A stretch of 64,000 nucleotides of DNA. Source: Lingula anatina. Taxonomy: Eukaryota; Brachiopoda; Lingulata; Lingulida; Lingulidae. A program made the translations under genes and the position numbers. Position 1 is the stretch's first letter, and every line of letters starts with the position of its first letter. The notes beneath the pieces are model-generated. The model did not search any database and was not told the DNA's origin. It worked only from the letters and a program-made list of their open reading frames with translations. The stretch spans positions 63,119-127,118 of the forward strand of contig NW_019775731.1 of assembly GCF_001039355.2 (NCBI RefSeq), read 5' to 3'. Shown here piece by piece: positions 1-13,841 of this stretch.

Positions 1-317
1 TGTAAAATACTTGCTGCTATGCATGATGATTTTGCAGGAATCGTTCTGCATTGTTTAATGATTTGCTTTTATCAAACAGTACTTTAAGGATCGGTATTAG
101 TTGTAGTTTATACTAGAAAATAATATCAGATTATTGCAATGTAGCAAGATCTGCCCTATACTACTTTCTCTCCAGATTATTCTCTTTATAATCATCATAA
201 CATTAGATTGAAAACCAGTATAAGGTGCTGTTGTTATATTTCATTGTGGATTGATGAAAATGATGAAAATTTCTTGTCTTTCTGTTCAATGCAGTTCCCA
301 TTTCCCATTACTTTTAG

Positions 318-1652
318 GATGTAGGGGGCCAAGATAAAATCCGTCCCCTATGGAGACACTACTATACAGGCACCCAGGGGCTGATATTTGTTGTGGACTG
401 TGCAGATAGAGATAGGATAGATGAAGCCCGCCAGGAACTCCACAGAATTATCAATGATAGAGAAATGAGGGATGCAATCATCTTAATTTTTGCCAATAAA
501 CAAGATCTACCAGACGGTATGAGTGATTATTTTCATTAAATTTGTTAATTATTTTCAAGATTTATGCGTTAGCATTGGGGATAGAAAAGCTGTACTCTTC
601 TGCAAACAATGATTTCCTTGTAAATAATTTACCAGATGCAAAGCATATATGTAAATCAATAGCCATCCTTATAAGTTTTGCCCATGTCAACATTTTGATA
701 TGGAGAATGGGCTATTGATGAAAAGAGAACTGGTAACTACTTTAGGATGCACGTCAAGTTGTGAATGGGAATATGAGGAATTTTTTAATGTACTTTGAAT
801 TCATTTGGCTGGTAATCTACAGGAAGCCATATGCAGTGCTTAATTTTGCAGGGCGTTTTCATACTGTGGACTCTTGTGCTTACAACTTATTACAAAACAG
901 AACATGCATTTGAACGTTAAAATAGGAATTTTTTTTTTATTTTAATCTGTTTTTATCACATGTTAAAATATTATAAATATCTTGCCATGTGGGAGGTCTT
1001 TGGCATTTTAAACATGTAGTGCATGTAAAGATTAAATAATTGAAACTTAACTCATAAAAAGTTATTTTAGCCAACAAGACTTTCATTTTCAAGTTTTATG
1101 TAGTTAATACACTTATGCTATTAAATTGTAGATCACAGGAATGGGAAACTGAAAAAAAATCAACATATTTAATTTATTAGAAACTTTTTCAAGAACTTTT
1201 GATAATTTTCAAGTTAGAGAAACTGGCCTCCAGCTTCCCCACTCATACTTGCAATCTTGATTTGTGGCTTTAGGAATAAAATTGTAATGTCGGAATAGAA
1301 AGACATTTTTCTTGCAATTAATAATAATAATAATAAGTTTTTATTGTCATGTTCATACATATAAAAATACAGAATGAAAATTAATTGATAATAAGTTGGT
1401 GTAAGTGATGGTGATAGATGATATTTTCAAGAACATTTTGTAATGCTTATATGTACACATATATGTTTTGTATATACACTATATGAAAATGTGAATCTTT
1501 TTTTTTTAGCAATGAAACCACACGAAATACAAGAAAAGCTCGGACTGACACGAATACGTGATCGTAACTGGTATGTTCAGCCATCATGTGCAACAACGGG
1601 AGACGGGTTGTATGAGGGATTAACATGGCTCACATCGAATCACAAGTCATGA
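318..1652 (+). CDS. ARF6: ADP-ribosylation factor 6, last two coding exons (5' end outside window)
   Basis: Small GTPase of the ARF family that cycles at the plasma membrane and endosomes, controlling endocytic recycling and cortical actin. Two exons are visible: 318..516 (after tttag) and 1510..1652 (after a T-rich tract). They join inside an Ala codon with phase 1. The first starts at the Asp of the switch II motif DVGGQ (D63, catalytic Q67 in ARF6 numbering) and runs through the guanine-binding NKQD motif. The second starts [13 protein letters not shown], carries the SCAT motif and ends with stop TGA at 1650-1652. Together they supply residues 63-175 of the usual 175. The segments [10 protein letters not shown] and [13 protein letters not shown] are ARF6-like and differ from ARF1. 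The N-terminal exon(s) with the myristoylation glycine, P-loop and switch I lie upstream of the window. Identification is by recalled family sequence and is very secure. Confidence 0.96.
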
Positions 1653-4082
1653 TATGGAACTGTTCTAGGGCTCTTAGTCAAAAACAGGTGCTTGACTGCG
1701 TACCTTGGGATTACAGAGAAACATTTTTTGCCAGCTGTAAGCCGGGATGGTGACTTAGTGCTGCTACTGCAGTGACACTGGGTGACATAAATAACAGCAG
1801 CAGCAGTTTCGTTCAAACACCTCGCCGTCAATGTGATTCAGTTTCCTTTAAAAAAAGCTTAAGTCATAATATATTAAGTATTGAGGCTTAAATGATTCTT
1901 AAGAGTTACCTAGCAACAATATTATTATTTAACAAAGTGAGGAGGGGGCTTCCTGTTAATGTAAAAATTATTGGAAAAAAAACTATAGACCAACTTATGA
2001 TAATTTTGAACTGAAAAGTGTGATCAAAGTTGTTCTTGAAAACATACGGAAAGTTTTTATAACCCATTTCTAACATGTTTGTTATCATTTTCATGGTAGA
2101 CCAGTGGTTTTCTGTCATCAGATAATGTTGCAAGCACAAGGTGCTGCAAAAGTAGAACTCTGGCGCCTTGGTTAATCGTCTGTCACTTCGACTGGTTCAA
2201 TTTATCGTCTCGGATTTTTTTAAGTTAAGTGCATCATATACTGTTGCTAAATTATTTTTTGAAAACAAGATGAAAAGTTAATGCTGAAATTTGTGGAGTA
2301 GCATTTTAGCTGCAATTTTTTCCTTTATATGATTGCAAAAAAGGGTTGCAACTGATTCCAGAAGTTCAAGAAACCCCACTTATATTACTAATACTTAAAT
2401 AGATAGCTGCCATTAGCATGTGTACAGCTAAATATTGTACACTGGTATAGAGAACAATTGGTTGTAAATATATATATATATATTATTAAAAAAGACTACT
2501 TTTAAAACAGCAGAGGTGCATATTTAAAAGACATTTGTCTATAGCCCTGTGTTTGAATGCTTGCTTGGTATTGTTGAGTGTAGAATAGCAAAACCACAGT
2601 TCTGAATGCTGGTTGAGCACATATGCCATCCCCCTCCTACTTATTCCATATCTCGTGCAAAATTGCATTGTAAAATGAATATTTGTATATAGAGGTCAAC
2701 CAAGATGGCTTTGTGTATGTTAATAGTCTTGCGAGTATACATTCTACCATCAAGGCATGATTTTGTACTCACAACATCACATTAAATATTTCAAAACAAA
2801 ATTTAATTTGTTTTATTTTCAGTCAGAAAGTAGCCTCATTTTAAAGAGACAATGCATGGGATAGTGTTTCTTAGTTTTATTCGTATGTTCTTGACCATCA
2901 CTAACAAGATCTAACTTCAAAAATGCCCTCAAAATTTTTAAGATCGTTTTTTAAAAAATTTAATGAAAAAAAGGTTAAATTTCTAGTGAATATATCAAGT
3001 TCCTTCTATTTTGAGAGTTGAAGGGAACAAATTTTGTTTGAATCTAAAAAACACTGAAGAGTTTTAAGACCTTTCTGGCACCTTGAAAATTCTAGTTGAT
3101 GGATTTTTGAGAAATGTGAATTACCAAAGTTGTTTTGAATGAAATTCATTCATTGTATATGAACTTGAAAATTAAAATGCAATTAATATAAAATGTTGCA
3201 CAAATGTGAAATATGATGTACTCTTATAGAATTTCGTCATCTTTCATCCTGTCTGAAGGGGATGCCTCATATAATTTGAAGACAAGATAAAATTTACAAA
3301 AACAAATTTTTGCTAAAAAACTATTTTCATTTTTAAATCTAAATAGTCTGGTGGCCATGGAAAAATGGAAGCAAATTTCAGACATGCTGACTTTCTGTTA
3401 TTATAAAGGCTATTGTAGCTCTTAAAACCTGAGCGGATACATATTTAGGCATAGCAACTACTTGGACCTAGTATCCTAAAAGCATGATGTTGGAAAGTAA
3501 ATTTCGTTTATAAAAAACTTACGTCTATGCATGACCTATTATTTCTATAAATGAGATGGGGGTGATGTCTTAGCCGTTGTCTTCGTTTGAAAGTCTCTCT
3601 TGTCTCTAATTTTTAGGGGCAGTGTAGGCCCTATAGTGCTCGTTCCTTAAACTTTAAGAAAACATTTAAAGAGCATTTGACAATTAATAAGATAAAAGCA
3701 AATTGTATTAACAAATAAGCTGAATCATGTAAGTTGATCATGTATCATGAGTCTAAGATTTAAAGTACGCATCATCCAGTTGGTGTCCACTGATCATCGG
3801 GCATCATATCCGAATCCCAGGACAAATACGTAAAATGCGTTAGATGTGACAGAAAACACCTAACACATCTTTGGCAGAATATCTTTGACCGTTTTCTCCT
3901 CTTACAAAATTTGTTTAATCTAATATGTAGAGAGAATGATTTCGCCAACTTCTAGAATCGACACACATTCTTCTGATTTAAATTAAGACAAAGCATAAAA
4001 TTTATTTTATTACTATCAATCAAATAACATCTGGGTATTTTGTTCCATGTGTCGGTGAGCGGAAGCAAGTCCTTAACCCAAA
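1653..4082. other. ARF6 3'UTR and ARF6-PLAA spacer
   Basis: AT-rich sequence after the ARF6 stop, probably a long 3'UTR followed by the spacer before PLAA. I see a short TA run near 2470-2482, A/T homopolymers and no reading frame with coding character. The frames open here are short and lack recognisable domains. The polyadenylation site could not be fixed because several AT-rich hexamers compete. Confidence 0.5.
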
Positions 4083-7000
4083 ATGGCGGCTCCCTACAAA
4101 GTTCGGTGTTTTCTGCTTGGTCATGAAAAAGATGTGAGGTCGGTTGCCCCTGCCTTTTTCCCCGACGGTTCTTTTGTATCAGGATCTCGAGACGTGACTG
4201 CCAGACTATGGGCTCCAAATGAGTAAGTCACAAATTTATGAATCAAGTGTTAAACGAGATATAACATATCTGCTTCGTCACTTTTTATTGTCTTTCACAC
4301 GCTCGGCTGTCACCTTGATTGGATAGTAAACGATTGTCGTAAAATCGCTAAATGATATTAAAACCCGGTGCATAAACTTGAAAACCACCTAGGACAACCT
4401 CAGACTGCCACATTAATCCAATACAATGCAAAAATAAACTATAACAAGTGGTTAAAGCCTTCAAACCGAATGTCGTAAAGTCCCCATATACCTCCATAGA
4501 GACAATAAAATATAGTAAGCTTCTGAAACAAGAAAAATCCAGTTCCAACATAATAATCGAAATAAAATACTGCCGGGCATCGGAGCGGCCTAAAACTTGG
4601 CACGCTTACCGCTAATACTGTAGGCTACATCATCCCGTCGCTCGTTTGTAAATTCCGTGCATGGCATACGCACAATCAAACCGTATATCCAAATTCCACC
4701 TCTGATGTTTGAATTGGTCCTCTCTACAATCCAATTCAGGAAATGANCAGTCTTAGGTTGTCCTAGGTGGTTTTTAAGTTTATGTACCCGATTTTAATAT
4801 CATTTAGCGATTTTACGACAATCGTTTACTATCCAATCAAGGTGACAGCCGAGCGTGGTCTTTCATTCTTCAAGTTTCATTTTACATGTTAATACATTAA
4901 TTTCACGTTAAGGCTGTGCGCCTTAAACCGTGACGGTGTTTTAAATGTTCTTAGTAGAAACATGATATTTAAGTGCAAATCAAAAGAAAAACATTTTTAA
5001 TGCTCTTCGACAATCACATGGGTTAAAGTTTTTAGAAATTTGCCTGATTTCAGGTTTTTCTGTCTTCATTTTGATCGTTTATTTTCTTATGGTTTAAATG
5101 CGATGAGAAATTGCAAGCTGTGTTTCTAAGATTTTTAGTTTCTATGACTTTCACCCATGCAATCAGGTACACAGCCTACATCAGGATATTCTGAATAAAA
5201 TACTAGTACTCTAACACACTTACACATATTTGCATAAAATTTGATATGCTGTTAATAGCTCTGTAAGTTTTCTCTATAGTAATAATATTGATTATAATGA
5301 TAACATCTATGATGCATTCAGTAAACATGTCAGTGCAACTTACATAAAATCTTTTCAAAATACTGAAGTTAAAATGGCAATGAAAATAAAAAGAAAAAAC
5401 AACAGACAATAAACAATCATTTTGCAGCATTGAGTGCATCCAGTCACTGTTTATTTTTCAGGTCTAACTGTCAATTCACAGAAGCCCATGTGATGAGCGG
5501 TCACAGTAACTTTATCAGCAGTGTCACTGTCATGCCTCCAAGTGATCAGTATCCTCAAGGATTGATCATGACAGGCAGCAATGATAATTCTATTCTGGCC
5601 TTCACACTTGAATCTCCGCAGCCTGTATTTAAACTTACTGGTCATGATGATACTGGTGAGTGATGTTATATTAAAATCATAATGTGATGACTTATTGCAA
5701 AACCTTGTGTATCATTATGAAGGTCACACTGCTCAAATTTCAAAATGCTATTAGAAAGTAAATAATACAGCAACAAGAATTGTTATCATCATCATTCATC
5801 ATCATTTAGAGCCTATAGTGTTCCACTGTTGGACAAAGGCCTCAGCATGCTTTTTCCATTGTTTTCTATCCTGAGCCTCAGATTTCCAGTTTGGCCAAGG
5901 TTTCTTCTTCCAAGACTTCCAGTAGTCATCTAATTCATCCCTCCATCGTTTGACCGGCCTTCCTCTTTTTCTTTGTCCATACCTTGGGGTCCATTCTGTA
6001 AGCCTGATTTGTCCACCTATTGTCCTTCATTCTTTTGACATGTCCTGCCCACCTCCATTTCATTTCTTTAACTGTGAGCAGTACGTCCTTAACTTTGGTC
6101 TGTTCACGTAACCATACATTCGTTTTCCGCTCTCTTGGATTGATGTTCAACATAATTCTTTCCATCTTTCTCTGAGCTACTTGAAGAATTGTTATAGATC
6201 TATAGAAGTATTGTAAGCTTTCTTGCTCAAACTGACAGTACGTACCCTTTGTAGTGTTAATAAGTTATTAGTGAGAAATGTACCATAATATTATTTGTAT
6301 GGGTTTCCCAGCACAACAGTTCATTTAACAGATGATATAATACAGGGCATCAAGTTGTCAAGTGCATTTTGAAACCAGATGCAGACACTTGGCTAAACAT
6401 TTGTCAGCTCCAGCTTGATTATATGTGTATATCCTTGCTTGTCATTCTTACTTGAAATGGTGGATTGTATCATCATCATTATTATTATTATTACTATTGT
6501 TATCATTATTAATTTGGAAAATCTTGTTTATTGTGTCTGTATTATCTTCCAGTTTGTGCATTAGCTGCAGGAAGGTTTGGCACTCTACTCAGTGGTTCTT
6601 GGGATAATACCGCCAAAGTATGGCTCAACCAGAAATGTGTCATGACTCTTAAAGGTATCTACTGGAGCGAATCAATCACATCACTTCAAGTTTGTCTTTT
6701 TCAATTAATTTTAGCTTAATTTGAATGTCGTGTCAATTTTACAATTTTGCTTTAATGTGCCTTTTTGCCTATTTAAGATCTGTTAAGATTCACTGGTCTG
6801 TAAACAAGTCTTTTTAGTAGATAGTCATCAAGAAATCCAACTTGACAGCTGTTGAGTGTGTATAACAGTATGGGAATCCCGAAACTTTAAGGAATTTACA
6901 AGCAGCATTTCCATCTGTTGCTCACCACTTGACTTTTGATATTATACTTTGAAAAAAAAATTAATAAACTTACTAGAGTAGTATTTCACTAAATGATGAG

Positions 7001-10000
7001 AAGCATGTATCCTTCTGGATGACTAAAAATATTCACTCATTCACCACTTTAGTCCAGGTTCTCTGTGCCAGTTTAAAGAACACAGCTAAGCTTGTCAGTC
7101 TTGTGTAGGACAATAGGGTCTGGAAATCTAGTTATGCTTAATATATGCTGTTGATGGTCAACCGCTACAATATGATTAATTGATTAATATATCCCCCTTA
7201 TATTTCAGGTCATGAGCAAGCAGTCTGGGCCGTGGCTATCATGCCAGAACAGGGCTTGATGTTGACAGGGTCAGCAGATAAGACAGTTAAGATGTGGAGG
7301 GCAGCCAGGTGTGAAAATACTTTTAAAGGTATGGAGTAAACATTTTGAATTGCGCAATAATTATCAGTATATATGTGTTGTATTGTGAAAGACTTAGGTT
7401 GAGATTCTTCCTGTTTCTAGAAGATAGCCTGCTTTTTTTGCTGGACTTTGTGTGATATGATAAAAATGGGGAATAATTCAGGACTAGGAGAGGACTTTTC
7501 TGTTCTTTTAAAACTTTCCTTCTCCATCCCTGAAGATTATAAGAAAAAATAATTCTTTGAAATTACAGGTCATTCAGATTGTGTCCGTGGTCTGGCAGTT
7601 TTATCTGCTGCTGAATTCCTGTCGTGTTCCAATGATGCCACCGTGAGAAGATGGCTCATCACAGGAGAGTGTGTTCACACATACTCTGGACACACTAACT
7701 TTGTATACAGCATAGCAGCACTGCCCAATGGTCAAGATTTTGTGACCACTGGAGAAGACCGCACCCTAAGGATTTGGAAGGATGGGGAGTGTGCACAGAC
7801 TATTACACATCCAGCTACCTCAGTATGGGCAGTGTGTACATTATCGAATGGGGACATTGTAACTGGGGCAAGGTATTCATATATTTCTTTTGTTAAAGAA
7901 ATTGTATATATTCAAAAATAAATCAACTAAAATATGGTAAAAAATTAGATAATGGATTTTATCCTTCTTCATTTTTCATAACTGTTGTTGTTGTTGTCGT
8001 CGTTGTTGTTATTGTTATTATTATTATTATTTGGAACAAAGGTTCATGATGTAATTAGCCCAAGTAATGAGCCCACTTAATGGTATTTTCTCCTTTCTTC
8101 CAGTGATGGAGTTGTGAGAGTCTTCACTAAAGACCCAGCTAGAACTGCGGCTGAGGAAACACAGAAAGCATTTGAGGAAGAAGTGGCTGCCTCAAGTATA
8201 CCATCCCAAGTTGGAGATGTCAAAATAGAGGATCTTCCAGGAAAAGAAGTTCTCATTGAACCAGGTATACATTCTGAAATAAAATTATGACAGGAAGGCA
8301 TCTTTGACAATCTCATTCTGTCCAAAAGCCATGGCATCTGCCTCCCCTCTTTTACGCCCCACAAAAAAATGCCAGGTAGTTTATAACCAAAGTTATAGTA
8401 AATTGAGCTGTTTGTGTATTGGCATATTGTGTTGCAAATGGTTTTGGATATATTGTATATACAATTTTTACTCAAATAAAACATCATGGGATCTATTCTC
8501 ATGGAGAATTTAAGTAGATTTGAGGTGAATTAAAAATTGTCCTGATTTAAACAAATAGAGTTTTGTAATGCAACTTTACAAAAGCACCCTGAGTCCCCTT
8601 GTTTTTTTACTGCTATTAGGTACGCGTGAGGGCCAGACCAAGCTGGTCAGGGAGGGACCCAGGGCGATGGTGTACCAGTGGAGTATGGCAGAAAGTAAGT
8701 GGGTCAAGGTGGGTGACGTGGTGGGAGCCTCAGGGGGATCACAGGAGACATCCGGCAAGACCTTGTATGAAGGAAAGGTAAGGCATATGTCCTTCAAGGC
8801 AAAGAATGGTTTATAAATTAACTTGAAATTTTCTACTCAAAGAAAGACAATTGCTGCACATTTGTTGCAAATATTCAGGGGCATCTGTGATGAAAAAAAA
8901 ACTAGTTATAAAGTTCTATACGCTTTCTTGCTAGCTTTTTGCATATGTACTTTGTTATAGGATGATGGCTTTTATTTTGTTTTGTTTACAAAGATATATC
9001 ATGCTTTTACATCTTTGTTCAGGGTTCATAACAGTTAATTACTAGTATTGTTATTATTAACAGTAAGAACTGCAGTATTGTTACTTTACATATCAGGGTA
9101 CTATGTATAAAATTGTATTACAGGAATATGACTATGTATTTGTTGTGGATGTAGAGGAAGGAAAACCACCACTAAAACTTCCATATAATGTCACGGAGGA
9201 CCCATGGTTTGCTGCCCAGAATTTTATTCATAAAAACAACCTCAGCCAAGCTTTTTTGGATCAAGTGGCAGGATTTATTATTGAGAACACCAAGTCTGTG
9301 ACATTTAGCCAGCAGTCGGCAGGCTCTTACAGCGACCCATTCACAGGTCAGTATTGCATATTTGCCGAAAGAATGAGTTTTAAACATGCTATGACTAGAG
9401 ACTTGAGTAAGGTAATGCATTAAAAGAGTGAAAAGATGTACTGCTATACTTTCTCTTAAACTCACTGGATAGTGTGAAAAAGATTTAGTGCAGTGAAAAA
9501 GGTGTTGAAAGTACAATAGCAGTCCCTAGATATGCAACACACTTATATTTTAATGTCACTTATTTTTACTTGATGTGCCCAAGACCTGTCTTCAAGTTCA
9601 ATTCCAGGGACCATGTAAAAGACTATTAATATCCTAGGACCTTTCAATGTCAAATTGAGACATCCTTAGACATTTTATCCAAAAGAGCCTCAACCCTTCT
9701 GATTTGCTGAGTACTTATTTCAATGTTTTAGGTGGGGGTCGGTATGTCCCTGGCACAGCAGAGGGCAGCACTGGTGTGAGTTCAGATCCTTTTACTGGTG
9801 GTGGACGCTATGTGCCTGGAGCCTCACAGCCACAGGGTCCTGCACCTCAGTCAGGCTCTGATCCCTTCACTGGTGCTGGTAGTTACCGTCCATCAAATGG
9901 TCAGACGTCCAGTGTGGCAGGAGGAGACATGGGCAATAGCCTGGACAACCAGTACTTCCCGAAAACGGCATTCCTATCCTTTGACCAGGCAAACACACAG

Positions 10001-11343
10001 GCCATAATGAGTGAGTATGATGGGAATTGTTTTCATTGAACAGATTATACAGTACACATATGGATTTTTTTAAATGTAAAAATATAAAACCTAATTTGGT
10101 AAAGTATACACACCATATATTGAGTAAATAAAATGACCGTCATGAAACAAATAGTCCTTATCTCATTTGATTACCTGTTTAGAAAACACATGAAATTATT
10201 ATTTTTTTATTATACTGTGTATATTTTTTTGCAATGAATGTTAATTTTGATATTATTTAATCAAACGAAAAAAGACAATTTTTGTGACATCTTTTATCCC
10301 TAGGCAAACTAAAGGAATTTAATAGTAGCCTAAGTTCAGAACATGCAGTTGAAGAGTCTAGTCTAGCCCAGCTGTCAGTGTTTCTGGAGTCTGGCTCCCC
10401 CACTGCTGCTCAGTTGGAGCTCCTCTGGCAGCTGTTACATTGGCCATCAGGTCAGTGGAAAATCTTTGTAAAATTCTGTAAAATGTTGTGTGTTTTTTAT
10501 GTTGAGACTTAAATATAATTCAGTTTAGTAAAGATACAGGTCCAGTTGTAAAGTTTAGGTAATCTGTTGAGATTTTTTTTTTTTTTTTTTTTTTTTTTGT
10601 CTCTTTATCCCGTTGCCCATGACCTAATTTTTGGTGTTTATATCTTCTATAGCACAGTGGATTGATTCTTATTTCATATTGACAGAAATTTGTAGTTGGT
10701 GAAGTTACAGAATGTCAGCATACTGCTGATTTAGGACAAAAAAGTACATTATAACTCTTAAAATTTTTATCTTTCAGGCAATGTGTTTCCTGCCTTAGAT
10801 GTGCTGCGCCTGGCCATCAGGTCGGAAGAAGTGAACCAGCATTTCTGTAACCAGAAGGATGGGCCACAGTTCTTGAACCACTTGCTAGTGCTAGGTGGTG
10901 GAGACGAAGCACCCGCAGCCAACCAGATGCTAGTTCTACGCGTCATATGCAATGCCTTTAAAAACAAACCAGGGGAAAAGCTCATGAACTTGAACAGAGA
11001 GAAAATTGGGAAATTATTAGGGATATGCCAGAAGACCAGTAACAAAAATGTACACATAGCTCTTAGTTCTGTTTTACTCAATTTTGCTATCAGTCTCCAT
11101 CCTACTGAAGATGTGGAGGCAAAGGCGATGGTTTTATCTACGGCTGCTGACGTTGCAGAAAGTGTCAAGGATGAAGAGTCACAATTCAGACTTCTGGTTT
11201 GTCTAGGAACTTTGGTGTCTCAGGACCCCAATAGCAAAGCTCTGGCAAAGTCCCTAGACCTTGGTCAGTTTGCCAAAAAATTGACACACAAAAGAGGCAA
11301 AGTGGGTGATTGTGCTTCCTTGGTATGGAATGCTTTGCAGTAG
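4083..11343 (+). CDS. PLAA: Phospholipase A2-activating protein (Doa1/Ufd3 orthologue), complete, 11 exons
   Basis: Ubiquitin-binding cofactor of the p97/Cdc48 ATPase, acting in ubiquitin homeostasis and in endolysosomal and membrane-protein quality control. Exons: 4083-4222, 5462-5655, 6553-6654, 7209-7328, 7569-7872, 8104-8264, 8620-8777, 9124-9346, 9732-10010, 10304-10450, 10778-11343. All introns are GT-AG, phases close throughout, and the product is 797 aa against about 795 in human. Residues about 1-330 form a WD40 propeller (repeats ending [29 protein letters not shown]). Residues about 341-460 are the PFU ubiquitin-binding domain (GTREGQTKL start, then YDYVFVVDV). A linker with three SDPFTG-type motifs, two of them followed by GRYVPG, follows. 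Residues about 560-797 are the PUL armadillo-like p97-binding domain. The start is [18 protein letters not shown], the first ATG before the first WD repeat. Introns 1 and 2 hold transposon remnants. Confidence 0.97.
4298..4857. mobile_element. Long-TIR MITE with 8-bp target site duplication, in PLAA intron 1
   Basis: A 560-bp element whose ends are inverted repeats of about 105-110 bp (left 4298 to about 4405, right about 4750-4857), nearly identical apart from a few substitutions. Ends read CACGCTCGGCTGTCACC and its complement. The flanks carry the same 8-mer GTCTTTCA at 4290-4297 and 4858-4865. The 8-bp duplication and CA...TG termini fit a non-autonomous hAT-like DNA transposon, though the superfamily is inference. 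One undetermined base lies inside at 4747. No transposase frame is present. Confidence 0.85.
5802..6185 (-). mobile_element. Decayed RTE-like LINE, C-terminal tail of reverse transcriptase
   Basis: On the minus strand the conceptual peptide contains [16 protein letters not shown], the hallmark of the C-terminal region of invertebrate endonuclease/reverse-transcriptase ORFs of non-LTR retrotransposons. Near 5950 the frame is broken by a 1-base shift. The family-typical segment with RWRDEL and a Trp-rich end continues in the next frame and stops at 5804-5802. Past the stop the sense strand runs into a short TGA/ATG tandem tail (TGATGATGAATGATGATGA), the kind of 3' end seen in RTE-clade elements. 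The copy is 5'-truncated and inactive, and lies within PLAA intron 2. Confidence 0.75.
7981..8031 (+). repeat. TTG/TTA trinucleotide microsatellite in PLAA intron 5
   Basis: Imperfect run of TTG units grading into TTA units upstream of PLAA exon 6. Simple sequence with no further structure. Confidence 0.8.
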
Positions 11344-11608
11344 TCCAAAATGCCAGTGACCAGAAAATGTACCATTAAGAATGTTTTTCTCTGTACTTTG
11401 CTTTTATGCTGATGGCCTCATTAATGAAATGCAATTTTCCTACTTCAATGAAAAAGGACTTCAAGAATGTAGCTAGAATAGTATTTATTGAATGAAGTAA
11501 ACTTAAAATGGTAAGATGTATTGTTACACTTTGTTTTGTGCATATGACCAAACGTATCTGCATGTGCATTTGTACCATCTTGCCAAAGTTAATGACAAAA
11601 TTTTCTGA

Positions 11609-11614
11609 AATAAA
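11609..11614 (+). terminator. Probable PLAA polyadenylation signal
   Basis: Canonical AATAAA, 266 bp after the PLAA stop and about 400 bp before the stop codon of the convergent minus-strand gene. It is the first canonical signal after the stop that I noticed. Confidence 0.6.
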
Positions 11615-12009
11615 TTCTCTAAATATTTGCATCTATTAGATAATTACTGGACTTTTTGAGGTTTAAAGTGGAATCCAGTACAGGGCATAATTTGCCAAAA
11701 ATGTTAGTTGTTTAATGACATTTCAAGTTGTGCAAATATTGACATAAAATCCTCTCACTTTAAATCTATGACAAAGTTGTGGATGCTTTGAGTCCATTTG
11801 GTAAGCATTTTTTAATGACAGGCCCGAGCAATGCCAGTTGCGTCAACGACTGTGGAGTAAGCAGTTTCCATGAACATAGCTCCTGCTCGGTAAAATTCAA
11901 ATTAAGTGTCATGTCTATCTCACGTCGATCTTTTTTAAAATAAATCTGATTTTATCTCATTAAATAATAAAAAAAGGCTTGAGCAAATATTTCTGAAGCA
12001 CCTTCCATG

Positions 12010-13802
12010 TCAAGTGATGGTATTTGAGCGTAATAGGTTGGTGTACTTGGTCTGGAACTGGTGAGAAATCTCCACGGGTGCAGGGGCCCCACCATCGAAG
12101 TCCTTCACCACCATCTTGCCCGTTGGGACTATTAAAGGTAAATAGGTAAATGCCATTGTACACTTAAAACATTGAATCACTAATCACATATACAATATCG
12201 ATTTATCGTGTATGTGGAGGCTTTCGGGTCTTACTACTTTCAAAATGCGCGCAGTTGTTGAGGATACAATGGCTGTGCGTGTTTGAAAGGCGATAAGTTG
12301 TGCGTTTGTTTTATCGATATATTTCTGATTTCAGTTTCTAAAGAAAGACATAAAGAGAGAGGAGGTTACCTGCACACTCTCTTCTTCTAGAGAATGGTAG
12401 ACCGCATAAACTGGAAATGCTCTCATGGTCCGGAACCTCATAGCGACAGTTCGGGAGGCACGCTTGGCCGTAGAACACACCTTTATCTAGTTGAAGAAAT
12501 GATCACACAGTCATTTATGATATAACAAAATTAATGCAGAACTTCATTATCCGTGATATCCCCCGTTATGTTATAAGATATTGAGAAAACATTTAAAACG
12601 TAATGAAAGTGTGCTTAAAAATGGCATGTTTTACGAATTACGTCGTAACATAAACGTGAGATAGTGCATGAGATGTCTTTCGATAACACGTTTGCTTCTT
12701 ATCTTAAATGCCCCCAAGTCAAATTTACTTATTCATTGAAAATATTTTGCCCAAACACGTTTTTCATACACTTTTAAGTGAATAGCAAACCTGTTCACTT
12801 CTATTTCAAAATGACATGTACTTGGTGGTATTTCTTTAGTGAATAACAAAAAGAATCGTAGAATTTAATTTTTTTTACGTACCTCGCGGTGCTGGAAAGC
12901 CGCGCCTTTTCCGAGTGAGATATCTGTAAGGACTGCCTGTACAGAGCGTGGTGGTCTGGAAATAATTACACGTTATAAAAAATATGATCATGCTCAGGGC
13001 ATATTTACCATTAAGCATTATTTTTTAAACACCAACAGAAAATGTGAGGGGAAATTATAATTTAAGTACAGCCAAAGCTGCAATCAGATACTGTTTTATA
13101 CTAATTTGTTTCACTCTACGGCAAAGTAAATAATATTGTAGCAAGAGTATATACATTCTTGCTGTGAATTTTATCTATAGCCTACTCTGAATATGATAAA
13201 ATACGAACAACTTTAATTGGCCTTTTACGCCAAGAACTTTTTGGGAAAGAATTACGTATTTAATAAGTTTATAATCTTAAATTCAATAATTATTAATGAA
13301 ACAAAACCAACAACGCATTTTAGAACTTCACAGATGGCTCATTCTGAAGGGAAATGCTAACCTTAACAATTCTTCACACATTTAGAAAAATCATACTAGA
13401 GTAGAAATAGATTTAAAAAAAACTCTGCTTACTGTTGGGTTGAACTTAGTACGCGCGGGGATGATGGCCTCGGGATTCGCGCATGGCTCTGGAAGCATGG
13501 GCACTGGAATGAAATTCAACATATTAGAAAATATAACTCCGCTTATCTTTGAATTAAAAAGCAGCAAGATTTTTTATTTTTTATACAAACAATCCAAAGT
13601 ACGGCATTTTCAGGGTTGGATACAAAAGCTGTCAGTTTTATTCTCTAGTACTTTTTCGCTAAACGAACTTGCTATTAAGACTGCCACGTAAAATGATGAT
13701 ACTATTTTGACAATGCATTAGTTTGCGCATTTGTTTATTTACACCTTCGTTATGTTTGTTCAAATGTCTATCCATCTGCCACTGTTTGTCTGTCACTCTG
13801 CC

Positions 13803-13841
<39 letters not shown>

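Noticed and set aside
10767-11168. 133-codon minus-strand frame
   Set aside because: Shadow of the last PLAA exon, which is secure on the plus strand.
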